NCBI GenBank assembly: GCA_964498585.1
Contig: CAZCHH010000061.1
Location: forward strand, 1 to 19,706
Direction of reading: 5' to 3'
Origin: JAAYJM01 sp964498585
Lineage (GTDB): Bacteria; Bacteroidota; Ignavibacteria; Kapaibacteriales; UBA2268
DNA: 19,706 nucleotides
In this document: positions 1 to 7,385 of the stretch, piece after piece
Layout: every line of letters starts with the position of its first letter
How positions within the stretch are numbered: the stretch's first letter is position 1
The notes under the pieces: model-generated
Databases searched by the model: none
Told to the model about the DNA's origin: nothing
What the model saw: only the letters and a program-made list of their open reading frames with translations
Translations under genes and position numbers: made by a program

Positions 1-142
1 GCGTATGCCAGAATCTATCTTATTATTGTTCAATGCTATTCAATTTTAGCTATTTAAATGAAGCATTTGGGCTTGCCCAAATACATCGTGAGCAAGCTCA
101 CTTGCTTTCCCAAGATAGATTCTGACATTCGTCAGAATGTCA
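1..142 (+). repeat. Four-hairpin dispersed repeat, copy 1 (cut by window start, ends swapped)
   Basis: First of four related elements (others at 7159, 9245 and 15134). In order it has a terminal GGC...GCC palindrome cut by the window edge, the core 'attcaattttagctat', an internal CATTTGGGC/GCCCAAAT-type palindrome, an internal GTGAGC/GCTCAC palindrome, and a terminal hairpin TTCTGAC-ATTC-GTCAGAA at 120-137. The core reads in the same direction as copies 2 and 4, but the GGC-type end is on the left and the GAC-type end on the right, the reverse of the other copies. No reading frame is evident. It lies upstream of the gene at 423. Confidence 0.85.
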
Positions 143-422
143 TTTTGACTCTATAAACTGGAAATTATATTATTCTCTTAATTAGAGTAAAACCATCATG
201 AGTTATGATGCTTTTACTACAAGTATGAAAAATGTATGTTTTTTCACTACTAAATAAATCAATTACATAAATTAGCGAAGTAAGAGTTCAATCATAATTT
301 TATTTCGAATCAAATTTATTATTTCTCTTTATAATTCAAAAACCTTTTTATTTTAATTTTTAATTCATTAGTTTTGCAATGTGTTTTTTATTGGATAGTA
401 AATTTAAAATTATAATTTTCAG
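143..422. other. AT-rich upstream region, nothing recognised
   Basis: Low-complexity AT-rich DNA between repeat copy 1 and the gene at 423. No RNA gene or coding frame is apparent. A TATAAT hexamer sits at 411-416, only six bases before the ATG, too close for a conventional leadered promoter, so I do not call it as one. Confidence 0.5.
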
Positions 423-2714
423 ATGCAAAGCAGATTACTCATATCATTATCTTTTGTTATCTTATTTTTTTTAAGAGTCGAATTTGAGTTATTTTCTCAG
501 CCGTCCTGTGAGATTTTTAGTAATATAACTGAGACGGACACAGTGGATTTTGGAAAATGTTTAGTAGGCGATTCGTTAATTAGTACTTTCACTATAAAAA
601 ATACTGGAACTACTCCTTTACGTATAATTGACTATGACCCATCTTTTGTTATTGGTTTATATAAGGACTATTTAAAAGAATTTGAAGAATTTGAAACTAA
701 AGAATCTTTCCCGATAAATATTGAGCCAAATAAACAGAAAATTATTGAAATAAAATATATAGCAAGTTCTTTGCTCACAGTCTATCCTGCTGGGAGAAAA
801 CATGCAATTCTAAAAATTGGTGTTTATAATCCTGATACTACTCCCGATTCTGTAAGAGAAAGTGATATAATCTATACCCGAACATTTGTAATTTTAGCCA
901 GTAAAACAACCAAATTTGTCGATGGAAATGAAGAACTGCTTGAAGTGGACTCTGTTTATAAAAATCCAGCTGATACGATAAAGATTGCTTGGGATATGAT
1001 GAATTTATCGAGCTTAGAAATTAATGTAGAAAAAGTTGATTTAAAAATGCTTAGCCCAGTTGCTGATGAACCAGAGTTTTCTGTTAAAATGCCAAAATTA
1101 CCTCTTGAAATGCTACCAAAAAGAGATTTTCTTTGGTCAATAAATTATTATCCAACTAATTTAATTGCTGATAGCAGTAAACTACAATGCTTCTATCATT
1201 CAAAATCACAATCACCTTTTATTGAAGATTCATGTTTCGTTGTTATTAAAGCTGTTGGGGTGGAACATAAATTAAATATAAACAAATTTCATAGCGATGA
1301 GTTCGCAGGTGATACTTTGCTTTTTGGAAATGTTCGTTTCGGAAATGATAGAGAACTCATCGTTGTTATTGAAAATGAAGGAAATTTACCTTTTGGTGCT
1401 TTAAAGCAAAGTATTGAAATAATTTCTCAACCAATTCAGGATATAGCTTTTTCTGCTTCAAAACCTTTTTTGCAAGGCAATAACCATTTATTTCAAAATA
1501 AATTTGATACTTGTAGAATTAAATTTTCACCAAAAGAAATAGGAAATTATTTAGCAAAATATACTATTGAAAGTGATGTCGGACAGAGGAAAATTCTTGG
1601 TGTGCCTTTTAATGCTAAGTATTTCACTTTTTATTTGAAAGGAACGGCATCTGAGCCACGTATAAGCACTTACAACGATACAATAAATTTTGGTAATGTT
1701 GTGCTTAGTCCCGAATGTGCCAATTCACGTGATACTCTTATTCCAATTATAAATACTGGAAATGAAGAACTAAAAATTTTCAATATCTCGCTTAATCCTC
1801 CTCCACCTCTTTCAAAATTTACTATTATTGAATACACAAACGTAATCGATGCTAATGGAAGTGGATTTATAAAACTGAATTTCACTTCAAATTCTATAGG
1901 AGAAGAGCTTACAGATTTGATAATTACAACAAATGCTAATCGTCCAAACGACAGATTGGTCTTGCCTTTAAAAGCTACAGGTGTTCCTCTTGTTTTAGCA
2001 CAGCTTTCCATACCAACTTCTATTAAAGCGCGGCCGGGAACTCTGATTACTTTTCCAATTGTGATAAAAAATCAAAATTTACGTTATGGGCGAAATTTTA
2101 CCGATACATTAAATTTTGATAAAACGCTTTTAAGTTATCATTCATACCAGATATTTTCAACAGCAGCCGAAGTTGCTGACCAAATTTCAATTAACCAAAT
2201 TGATAATGAAGGTAGATTACACATTTCTGTTTCGGTGCCCTACACAACTTATTTTCTACCACGCGATACTCTTATCATTTTAAGATTTTACACTTATTTA
2301 GGGGAAAATATTTCTACTCCTATTGCCTTCTCAAATCCTAAAGTTGGTGATGGTATTTGCTCTAATGTGCTGAATATTGAAAAAATAAATGGCTTGTTTT
2401 CCCTTGATTCTGTGTGTGGCTTAGATTTTAAAGTCGTACCAATTACAAAACCAGTTATTTCATTTAAGGAAATATTTCCAAATCCAGGATTTGACAAAAT
2501 CAATATTGAATATGAACTGAACGAAGAAGCCAATGTCCGGATTTCAATATTCAACATATTCGGTGAAAAAATCAAAGAAATTTATAGTAAAAAAGAAAGT
2601 AGGGGAGAGCATACTTTTATTTATTCCTGTTCCGAACTTTCACCAGGTCTTTACTGTTGTGAGTTATCTGCTGGAACTCTATCGGAAATAAAAAGATTTA
2701 TTATTTCAAGGTAA
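423..2714 (+). CDS. T9SS-sorted choice-of-anchor-D (ASH)-like surface protein
   Basis: Predicted exported protein of 763 residues. The N-terminus has a short basic start and a hydrophobic stretch (about 4-25), consistent with a Sec signal peptide. Three segments resemble ASH/choice-of-anchor-D beta-sandwich repeats, recognised by 'VDFGKCLVGD...FTIKNTG' (about 40-62), 'LLFGNVRFG...VVIENEG' (about 299-320) and 'INFGNVVLSP...PIINTGNEEL' (about 421-450). Residues about 525-640 look cohesin-like (PGTLITFPIVIKNQ, then LNFDKTLLSYHS). The last 80 residues form a T9SS type A sorting domain, with 'FPNPGFDKINIEY', 'VRISIFNIFGEKI', 'LSPGLYCCEL' and a basic end. In T9SS bacteria such domains direct transport across the outer membrane and are usually removed. 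The ligand or partner is unknown. The gene stands alone, converging on the glycosyltransferase gene with an 89-base gap. The sorting domain is firm; the cohesin-like call is tentative. Confidence 0.85.
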   Translation: MQSRLLISLSFVILFFLRVEFELFSQPSCEIFSNITETDTVDFGKCLVGDSLISTFTIKNTGTTPLRIIDYDPSFVIGLYKDYLKEFEEFETKESFPINIEPNKQKIIEIKYIASSLLTVYPAGRKHAILKIGVYNPDTTPDSVRESDIIYTRTFVILASKTTKFVDGNEELLEVDSVYKNPADTIKIAWDMMNLSSLEINVEKVDLKMLSPVADEPEFSVKMPKLPLEMLPKRDFLWSINYYPTNLIADSSKLQCFYHSKSQSPFIEDSCFVVIKAVGVEHKLNINKFHSDEFAGDTLLFGNVRFGNDRELIVVIENEGNLPFGALKQSIEIISQPIQDIAFSASKPFLQGNNHLFQNKFDTCRIKFSPKEIGNYLAKYTIESDVGQRKILGVPFNAKYFTFYLKGTASEPRISTYNDTINFGNVVLSPECANSRDTLIPIINTGNEELKIFNISLNPPPPLSKFTIIEYTNVIDANGSGFIKLNFTSNSIGEELTDLIITTNANRPNDRLVLPLKATGVPLVLAQLSIPTSIKARPGTLITFPIVIKNQNLRYGRNFTDTLNFDKTLLSYHSYQIFSTAAEVADQISINQIDNEGRLHISVSVPYTTYFLPRDTLIILRFYTYLGENISTPIAFSNPKVGDGICSNVLNIEKINGLFSLDSVCGLDFKVVPITKPVISFKEIFPNPGFDKINIEYELNEEANVRISIFNIFGEKIKEIYSKKESRGEHTFIYSCSELSPGLYCCELSAGTLSEIKRFIISR

Positions 2715-2803
2715 ATGTTTTAATTTTGAAATTGGCGTTTCGTAAATTAAACTTTCAAAACCTTTCTTAGTATTGTAAGCGGTTTGGTATTAATTCTAAA
2801 ACT

Positions 2804-3994
2804 CTACAGGTTTTCGTAAAAATTTAACAATCTCCTTGCTAAACTATTGCAGTCAAAATTGCCTTTAGCAAACTGGAAGGCATATTCGGAAATGCTTTGG
2901 ACTAAACTGGGATTTTCTATGCAATGAGTAATCATTTGGATAAATTCCTCTTTTGTATTGGCAAAAAGAATTTCTTTGAAATTTTTGCATAAAATACCTT
3001 CTGCACCAATATTTGTTGAAATAATAGTTTTTCCGAGCGACATCGCTTCTGCAATTTTCACTCTAATCCCACTACCAAAAAAGAGTGGCACTATCATTAT
3101 GCTGTGGTTTTCAATAAATTCCATTGAAGAAGGCACTTCTCCGCAAATCTCTACATTTTTTCTACCCCATTTGTATAATTCGCTTGGAATATTTCTGCCG
3201 GCAACGTAAAACTTATAATCTGGAAATTGCTTATAAACTGCTTCCCAAACATTTTCCAAAAACCAACGCAATCCCTGCTCGTTAGGCGCCCAATCCAATG
3301 CTCCAATGAAGAAGAAAGAAATCTCTTCTGGTTGAACAGGGTTGCTTTCAGCTATATCAAATCCAATCGGTATTGATGTAGTTTTTACTTTTGGATTTAA
3401 ATACTTTTTTTGTGTTTCCTCATCAATTTCAGAAATAGAAACAATTCCATCGAAATTATTAACAATTTCCGTTTCAAAATCTTTCAACTTTTTTGCTAAA
3501 TGGTTTAAATACCATTTTTTCAGGGGATTCTTTGTTATTTCAGCCCGGCGTTCCCAAATCAGATGCTCAATATTATGCGAGCGGTAAACCATTTTTGCAT
3601 TAGAGAGTTTTTTTGCCGTAGCAAGATACGGCGTAGTAAAAAGCGTTTCAAACTGAATTACATCGAAGCTGTTTTCTTTAAGGATTTTTTCTAATTCCGC
3701 TTCAAACTCATTCGTAACAAAACGCGAAATATTATAGGATTCCTTTTTGAATAAATTTATGAGAGCATCAAATGGTTTAATGCTATTATCAATATCAACA
3801 AAAGAATAATTCGTTTTTTTGTAGAATAATTTAGACCCCTCGTTAAAAACCGGTTGCGAAGCTGGTGTAGCAAAAGAAAGTATATTTAAGTCAATACCAA
3901 TTTGCAGCAGCCCCTGAGCAATGCTAAGGAATGCCTTGGAAGCTCCGTTATTGTCCGGATAAGGCGGCTGACTGCATATTTGTAAAACTTTCAT
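2804..3994 (-). CDS. GT4-family glycosyltransferase (GT-B fold)
   Basis: Cytoplasmic glycosyltransferase of 396 residues, the normal length for the GT-B retaining family GT4. The N-terminal Rossmann half starts 'MKVLQICSQPPYPDNNGASK', which carries the usual early proline and glycine acceptor loop. 'VYRSHNIEHLIWERR' at about 136-150 is typical of the family. The C-terminal nucleotide-sugar half shows 'FIGALDWAPNEQGLRWF' (about 229-245) and 'GSGIRVKIAEAMSLGKTIIST' (307-327), where E316 probably belongs to the EX7E-type donor site. Donor and acceptor cannot be read from sequence. The start codon follows the stop of the YqaA-like gene by one base, so the two are probably co-transcribed and translationally coupled. 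A role in cell-surface glycan or lipid glycosylation is inferred from family and context. Confidence 0.9.
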   Translation of the reverse strand: MKVLQICSQPPYPDNNGASKAFLSIAQGLLQIGIDLNILSFATPASQPVFNEGSKLFYKKTNYSFVDIDNSIKPFDALINLFKKESYNISRFVTNEFEAELEKILKENSFDVIQFETLFTTPYLATAKKLSNAKMVYRSHNIEHLIWERRAEITKNPLKKWYLNHLAKKLKDFETEIVNNFDGIVSISEIDEETQKKYLNPKVKTTSIPIGFDIAESNPVQPEEISFFFIGALDWAPNEQGLRWFLENVWEAVYKQFPDYKFYVAGRNIPSELYKWGRKNVEICGEVPSSMEFIENHSIMIVPLFFGSGIRVKIAEAMSLGKTIISTNIGAEGILCKNFKEILFANTKEEFIQMITHCIENPSLVQSISEYAFQFAKGNFDCNSLARRLLNFYENL

Positions 3995-3995
3995 T

Positions 3996-4595
3996 TTATA
4001 CGATAAATTTTAGTAAAACAAAACCACCAATTAGCAAAACTACAAAAGCAAGAGCTAATTTATCGAAATATTTTTCAATATATGCTTTGATTGAAGGACC
4101 GTAGAAATAAAAAAGAGAAGCAACCAAGAAAAATCTTGCTGCTCTTCCAAACGAAGAAATCAAGATGAAAGGAACTAAATCCATTTTTACGAAGCCGGAA
4201 GCTATTGTTGAAACTTTGTAAGGAACAGGTGAAAAAGCTGCAATTGCCAAAAAGATTTGTCCCCACTCGTCGTAAAGCTGTTCAAAACTTGCCCAGGCAT
4301 CCTGATAATGATAAAAGTCCACGATTGGTTTGCCGATTGCCTCCCACATACCAAAGCCAATGTAGTATCCGAATATTCCACCGAATACAGAACCGAGCGT
4401 ACACCAAAGTGCTGCCTTGTAAGATTTGCTCGGAGCAGAAACAGCTATTGCTATTAGCAATACGTCAGGCGGTATTGGGAAAAAAGATGATTCGGCAAAT
4501 GCAAGTAAAAAAAGTGCAGTCATTGCATATTTCTTTTCTGCAAAGCTTTCCATCCATTCTTTCATTTTATACATCCAGCTAACAAAAAAATTCAT
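3996..4595 (-). CDS. YqaA/DedA-like inner-membrane protein (VTT/SNARE-associated family)
   Basis: Integral membrane protein of 199 residues. It shows the DedA/VTT pattern: 'FAESSFFPIPPDVLL' at about 33-47 with the conserved acidic residue in a re-entrant segment, a glycine-rich helix 'GSVFGGIFGYYIG' (68-80), then 'AFSPVPYKVSTIASGFVKM' (about 120-138) followed by 'GRAARFF' (150-156) and a final hydrophobic helix (about 180-199). The PxPYKxxTxxSG pattern matches the YqaA branch rather than classical DedA. DedA-superfamily members are linked to lipid scrambling or transport and membrane homeostasis, but no substrate is assigned here. The protein could also start at M8 or M11. It is the first gene of a two-gene unit with the glycosyltransferase, which makes a lipid-linked envelope role plausible (inference). 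Confidence 0.85.
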   Translation of the reverse strand: MNFFVSWMYKMKEWMESFAEKKYAMTALFLLAFAESSFFPIPPDVLLIAIAVSAPSKSYKAALWCTLGSVFGGIFGYYIGFGMWEAIGKPIVDFYHYQDAWASFEQLYDEWGQIFLAIAAFSPVPYKVSTIASGFVKMDLVPFILISSFGRAARFFLVASLFYFYGPSIKAYIEKYFDKLALAFVVLLIGGFVLLKFIV

Positions 4596-4739
4596 AATTT
4601 TCCATAATGTTTAAAAATAACGCAATTATATTCATACAAAAATAAGAAAAATGTTGATTTGTTGAATTGGGAATTAGGAATTGTTTATTTGTTGAATTGT
4701 TGAATTGGGAATTGGGAGTGTTTTAAAAAATTAGCTATC

Positions 4740-4767
4740 GGTTTATGGTTTATGGTTTATGGTTTAT
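4740..4767. repeat. GGTTTAT heptamer array, 4 units
   Basis: Four exact tandem GGTTTAT units. The next bases (about 4772-4787) continue as a two-unit ATTAGTC array, so the period of seven is kept while the unit changes. Confidence 0.9.
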
Positions 4768-4823
4768 AGTTATTAGTCATTAGTCATTGGTATTTTTTCC
4801 TTTACGAATAACGAATGACGAAA

Positions 4824-4848
4824 CCCCAATCCCCAATCCCCAATCCCC
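4824..4848 (-). other. G-quadruplex motif, (GGGGATT)3GGGG on the minus strand
   Basis: The plus strand reads CCCC four times separated by AAT. The minus strand therefore carries four G4 tracts with three-base ATT loops, and a further CCC follows at 4852-4854. This fits the usual intramolecular quadruplex rule and is striking in AT-rich DNA. It ends about 130 bases before the start codon at 4977, on the template strand for that gene. Whether it folds in the cell is not known. Confidence 0.75.
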
Positions 4849-4877
4849 AATCCCTAATTCCCAATTCCCAATTCCTA

Positions 4878-4909
4878 ATCAACAAATCAACAAATCAACA
4901 AATCAACAC
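4878..4909. repeat. ATCAACAA octamer array, 4 units
   Basis: Four tandem octamers, three ATCAACAA and a last ATCAACAC. The same array with the same final variant occurs at 9553-9584, just beyond the secF stop codon. Confidence 0.9.
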
Positions 4910-4976
4910 ATTTCATTTTTATTCTAATTGCATAATGATTAATTTTGTTTTTTTATAAATTGAAAAAATAAAAATA

Positions 4977-7085
4977 ATGCTTCAAATTGTTCAGCATCAA
5001 AAAACAGGAGAACTAACAGTAGTAGAGTTACCAGCTCCGATGTGCCTTGAAAATGGAATTCTTGTTAAAACGCATTATTCTTTGATTAGTGCCGGAACGG
5101 AAAAAACATCTGTTGAAAAAGCAAAAGCATCGCTGCTTGAACGGGCAAGGAAACAGCCGGAAGATATGAAGTTGGTGATGGATTTTCTGAAAAGAGATGG
5201 GATTAGCTCAACTTTAAAGCGAGTGAAAAACAAGCTAAATTCATACAAAACTCTTGGCTATAGTTTATCAGGAGAAGTAATTGAATCGAAATGCGACGAG
5301 TTTAAGGTTGGTGATTTAGTTGCTTGCGGTGGAGCAAATCTTGCCCTTCATTCAGAAATAATCACAGTTCCCAAAAATCTTGCTGTAAAAATTCCACAGA
5401 ACGTTTCTTTGGAAGATGCTGCCTACACTACTCTTGGCTCTATTGCAATGCAGGGAGTCCGTCAGGCAGATGTCCGGCTCGGCGAAAATGTTGCAGTGAT
5501 TGGTCTTGGACTTCTTGGGCAAATAACTGTTCAGCTTCTCGTTGCCTCTGGTGTTAATGTTGTTGGAATTGATATTAGCAATAAACTTTTAGAAAAAGCG
5601 AAAGAATTTGGCTGTAGCCGTGTGTTTCCAAGCAGTAAAGAATCTGTAGCCGGACTGATGAATTTTACAAATCATATCGGCTTCGATGCTGTTATTATTG
5701 CTGCCGGAACGAGTTCAAACCAACCAATGGAACTCGCTATTCAAATAGCAAGGAAAAAGGCAAAGGTTGTGGTTGTCGGTGCTGTTGGAATGAACATTCA
5801 GCGTAATCCTTTTTACGAAAAGGAATTGGATATAACGATTTCCTGTAGTTACGGACCCGGACGCTACGACCCGCTTTACGAAGAAAAGGGAATAGATTAT
5901 CCTGTGGGTTATGTGCGTTGGACTGAAAACAGGAATATGCAGGCATTTTTGGATTTGATTTCGGGTGGTAAAATTTTTCCTTCAAAACTCACTACTCACC
6001 GCTATAAATTAGAAGATGCTGCCGATGCTTATAAATTGATTACTGCTAAAGAAAAACAGTTCTTTCTTGGGATTTTACTTGATTACCCAAAGAAAAATGT
6101 TGAGCTGAAAAGAACTTTTGAACTTCATTCACAAAAAGCACTTTCAAAAATAAATATTGGTTTTATTGGAGCTGGTAGCTTTGCTCAATCCTACTTGCTG
6201 CCTCATTTGAATATGAAAGACGTTTCGCTTTCGGCAGTAAGCAATGCAAATCCTTCAAATTCACTTACTGTTGCAAAAAATTTTGGTTTCCATTCGTATT
6301 CAAGTGATGGAACTGAAGTAATAAACAGGCAAGATGTGAATTGCGTTTTTGTTGCTACACGGCACGATACTCACTATAAATTTGTTATGGACGCAATCAA
6401 AGCTGGAAAACCCGTGTTCGTAGAAAAACCGCTTGCTATTAATTTAGAACAACTTGACGATATTAAGTTTACACTTGAAAAGCATAACGGCAGAGTAATG
6501 GTCGGTTTCAATCGTAGATTTTCAAAACCATTTCTGGCTATGAAAGAGTTTTTCAGTCAAAGGACGCAGCCATTAGCCATTACATATAGGGTAAATGCTG
6601 GTTTTATTCCAAATACAGCTTGGGTATGCCAACCAGAGCAGGGTGGAAGGATTATCGGAGAGGTTTGCCATTTCATTGATTGTATGGTTTATTTAACGAA
6701 TGCAATTCCTGTTAAAGTCTATGCCCAGTCAATATCTTCGAATAATACAAAAGCACTTAATCAGGATAATGTAAGTATTCAAATAAAGTTTAGTGATGGC
6801 TCTATCGGAACTGTCCACTATTTTTCAAATGGTGATTCAAGCTACCCAAAAGAATATTGCGAATGTTTCGCCGAGCAATCCATTGCAATAATGAACAATT
6901 TTACTTCTCTTGAACTCACGAGAGGTGGAAAAACAAAGAAAATGAATTTTGATGGTAAAAAAGGACATAAAGAAGAGGTCGAAGCAACAATAAATGCAAT
7001 AAAGCAAGGTAAAGAAATGCCTATTCCTTTTTCAGTTATTTATTCAATAACAAAAGCAACCTTTCTTGCAGTTGATAATTGTTAA
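4977..7085 (+). CDS. Bi-domain dehydrogenase: zinc-type alcohol dehydrogenase-like fused to Gfo/Idh/MocA oxidoreductase
   Basis: Fusion protein of 702 residues with two NAD(P)-binding folds. Residues 1 to about 370 are a medium-chain alcohol dehydrogenase-like part with 'SLISAGTEK' (35-43), 'YSLSGEV' (95-101), 'VACGGA' (115-120) and a GLGLLG dinucleotide loop (176-181). The usual four-cysteine structural zinc site is absent. Residues about 392-702 are a Gfo/Idh/MocA-like part with 'GFIGAGSFAQ' (395-404), 'EKP' (483-485) and 'GEVCHFID' (561-568), where K484 and H565 occupy the usual catalytic positions. This fused architecture is known from bacterial capsule, LPS and exopolysaccharide loci, where a sugar-nucleotide oxidoreduction role is supposed; the substrate is unproven. 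The C-terminus stops close to the end of the fold and may be a few residues short. The neighbouring glycosyltransferase and YqaA-like genes are divergent, so any link is by context only. Confidence 0.9.
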   Translation: MLQIVQHQKTGELTVVELPAPMCLENGILVKTHYSLISAGTEKTSVEKAKASLLERARKQPEDMKLVMDFLKRDGISSTLKRVKNKLNSYKTLGYSLSGEVIESKCDEFKVGDLVACGGANLALHSEIITVPKNLAVKIPQNVSLEDAAYTTLGSIAMQGVRQADVRLGENVAVIGLGLLGQITVQLLVASGVNVVGIDISNKLLEKAKEFGCSRVFPSSKESVAGLMNFTNHIGFDAVIIAAGTSSNQPMELAIQIARKKAKVVVVGAVGMNIQRNPFYEKELDITISCSYGPGRYDPLYEEKGIDYPVGYVRWTENRNMQAFLDLISGGKIFPSKLTTHRYKLEDAADAYKLITAKEKQFFLGILLDYPKKNVELKRTFELHSQKALSKINIGFIGAGSFAQSYLLPHLNMKDVSLSAVSNANPSNSLTVAKNFGFHSYSSDGTEVINRQDVNCVFVATRHDTHYKFVMDAIKAGKPVFVEKPLAINLEQLDDIKFTLEKHNGRVMVGFNRRFSKPFLAMKEFFSQRTQPLAITYRVNAGFIPNTAWVCQPEQGGRIIGEVCHFIDCMVYLTNAIPVKVYAQSISSNNTKALNQDNVSIQIKFSDGSIGTVHYFSNGDSSYPKEYCECFAEQSIAIMNNFTSLELTRGGKTKKMNFDGKKGHKEEVEATINAIKQGKEMPIPFSVIYSITKATFLAVDNC

Positions 7086-7158
7086 TTATTAATTGTTAAT
7101 GATAAGAGGTGTTTTATTGAAATGTTGGTTTGAAGTGAAGAGGAGATAATTTAGAGCT

Positions 7159-7309
7159 GTCATTCTGACGGATGTCAGAATCCATCTAAAAATTGTTCAG
7201 TCGATATTCTATATTAGCTATTTCATTGAAACATTTGGGCTTACCCAAATGTTTCGTGAGCAAGCTCACTTGTTTTTCCAAGATGGATTCTGGCATACGC
7301 CAGAATGAC
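7159..7309 (+). repeat. Four-hairpin dispersed repeat, copy 2
   Basis: Element of 151 bases starting GTCATTCTGAC and ending CCAGAATGAC. The left terminal hairpin is GAC-GGAT-GTC type and the right one GGC-ATAC-GCC type. Between them lie an ACATTTGGGC/ACCCAAATGT-like palindrome and GTGAGC-AA-GCTCAC. The core is the most diverged of the four copies. There is no obvious target-site duplication at its edges. Confidence 0.88.
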
Positions 7310-7379
7310 AATTTTAGTAATGTCATTTCCGCTTCCAGTCTTGCTATCAACTTGCTATTCGTATGACTTTACTAAAATT
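7310..7379. repeat. 17-base inverted repeat next to the purA stop codon
   Basis: AATTTTAGTAATGTCAT at 7310-7326 pairs with ATGACTTTACTAAAATT at 7363-7379 with one mismatch, around a 36-base loop. It begins directly after repeat copy 2 and ends six bases from the end of purA. It may help terminate purA transcription, or it may be the remnant ends of another small insertion. Confidence 0.7.
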
Positions 7380-7385
7380 CTCTAT

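Larger units (their letters stand above)
4596..4976. other. Divergent intergenic region filled with 7/8-bp tandem arrays
   Basis: The 381-base gap between divergent genes is not unique sequence. It holds GAATT/GGGAATT-type repeats (about 4655-4718), four GGTTTAT units (4740-4767), an ATTAGTC doublet (about 4772-4787), CCCCAAT then TCCCAAT heptamers (4824-4874) and ATCAACAA octamers (4878-4909). The 16-base segments 4702-4717 and 4859-4874 are perfect reverse complements. Promoters for both flanking genes must lie in the remaining AT-rich margins; none is clear. Confidence 0.8.
7086..7385. other. Convergent intergenic gap with repeat copy 2 and a long inverted repeat
   Basis: This gap separates the 3' ends of the dehydrogenase gene and purA. 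It contains AT-rich DNA (7086-7158), four-hairpin repeat copy 2 (7159-7309) and an inverted repeat (7310-7379). I see no coding frame. The stacked palindromes could terminate transcription from both sides, although no clean stem plus T-run is present. Confidence 0.75.

Noticed and set aside
411..416. TATAAT before the gene at 423, and a similar hexamer before tatC at 14245-14250
   Set aside because: Both lie five or six bases from the start codon in AT-rich DNA; calling them promoters would need leaderless transcripts, which I cannot show.
1670..2575. Minus-strand open frames inside the ASH-domain protein gene
   Set aside because: Antisense to a well supported coding region that keeps its domain pattern throughout; no independent evidence.
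4205..4614. Plus-strand open frames opposite the YqaA-like gene
   Set aside because: They are antisense shadows of a gene with clear family motifs, and their peptides have no recognisable features.
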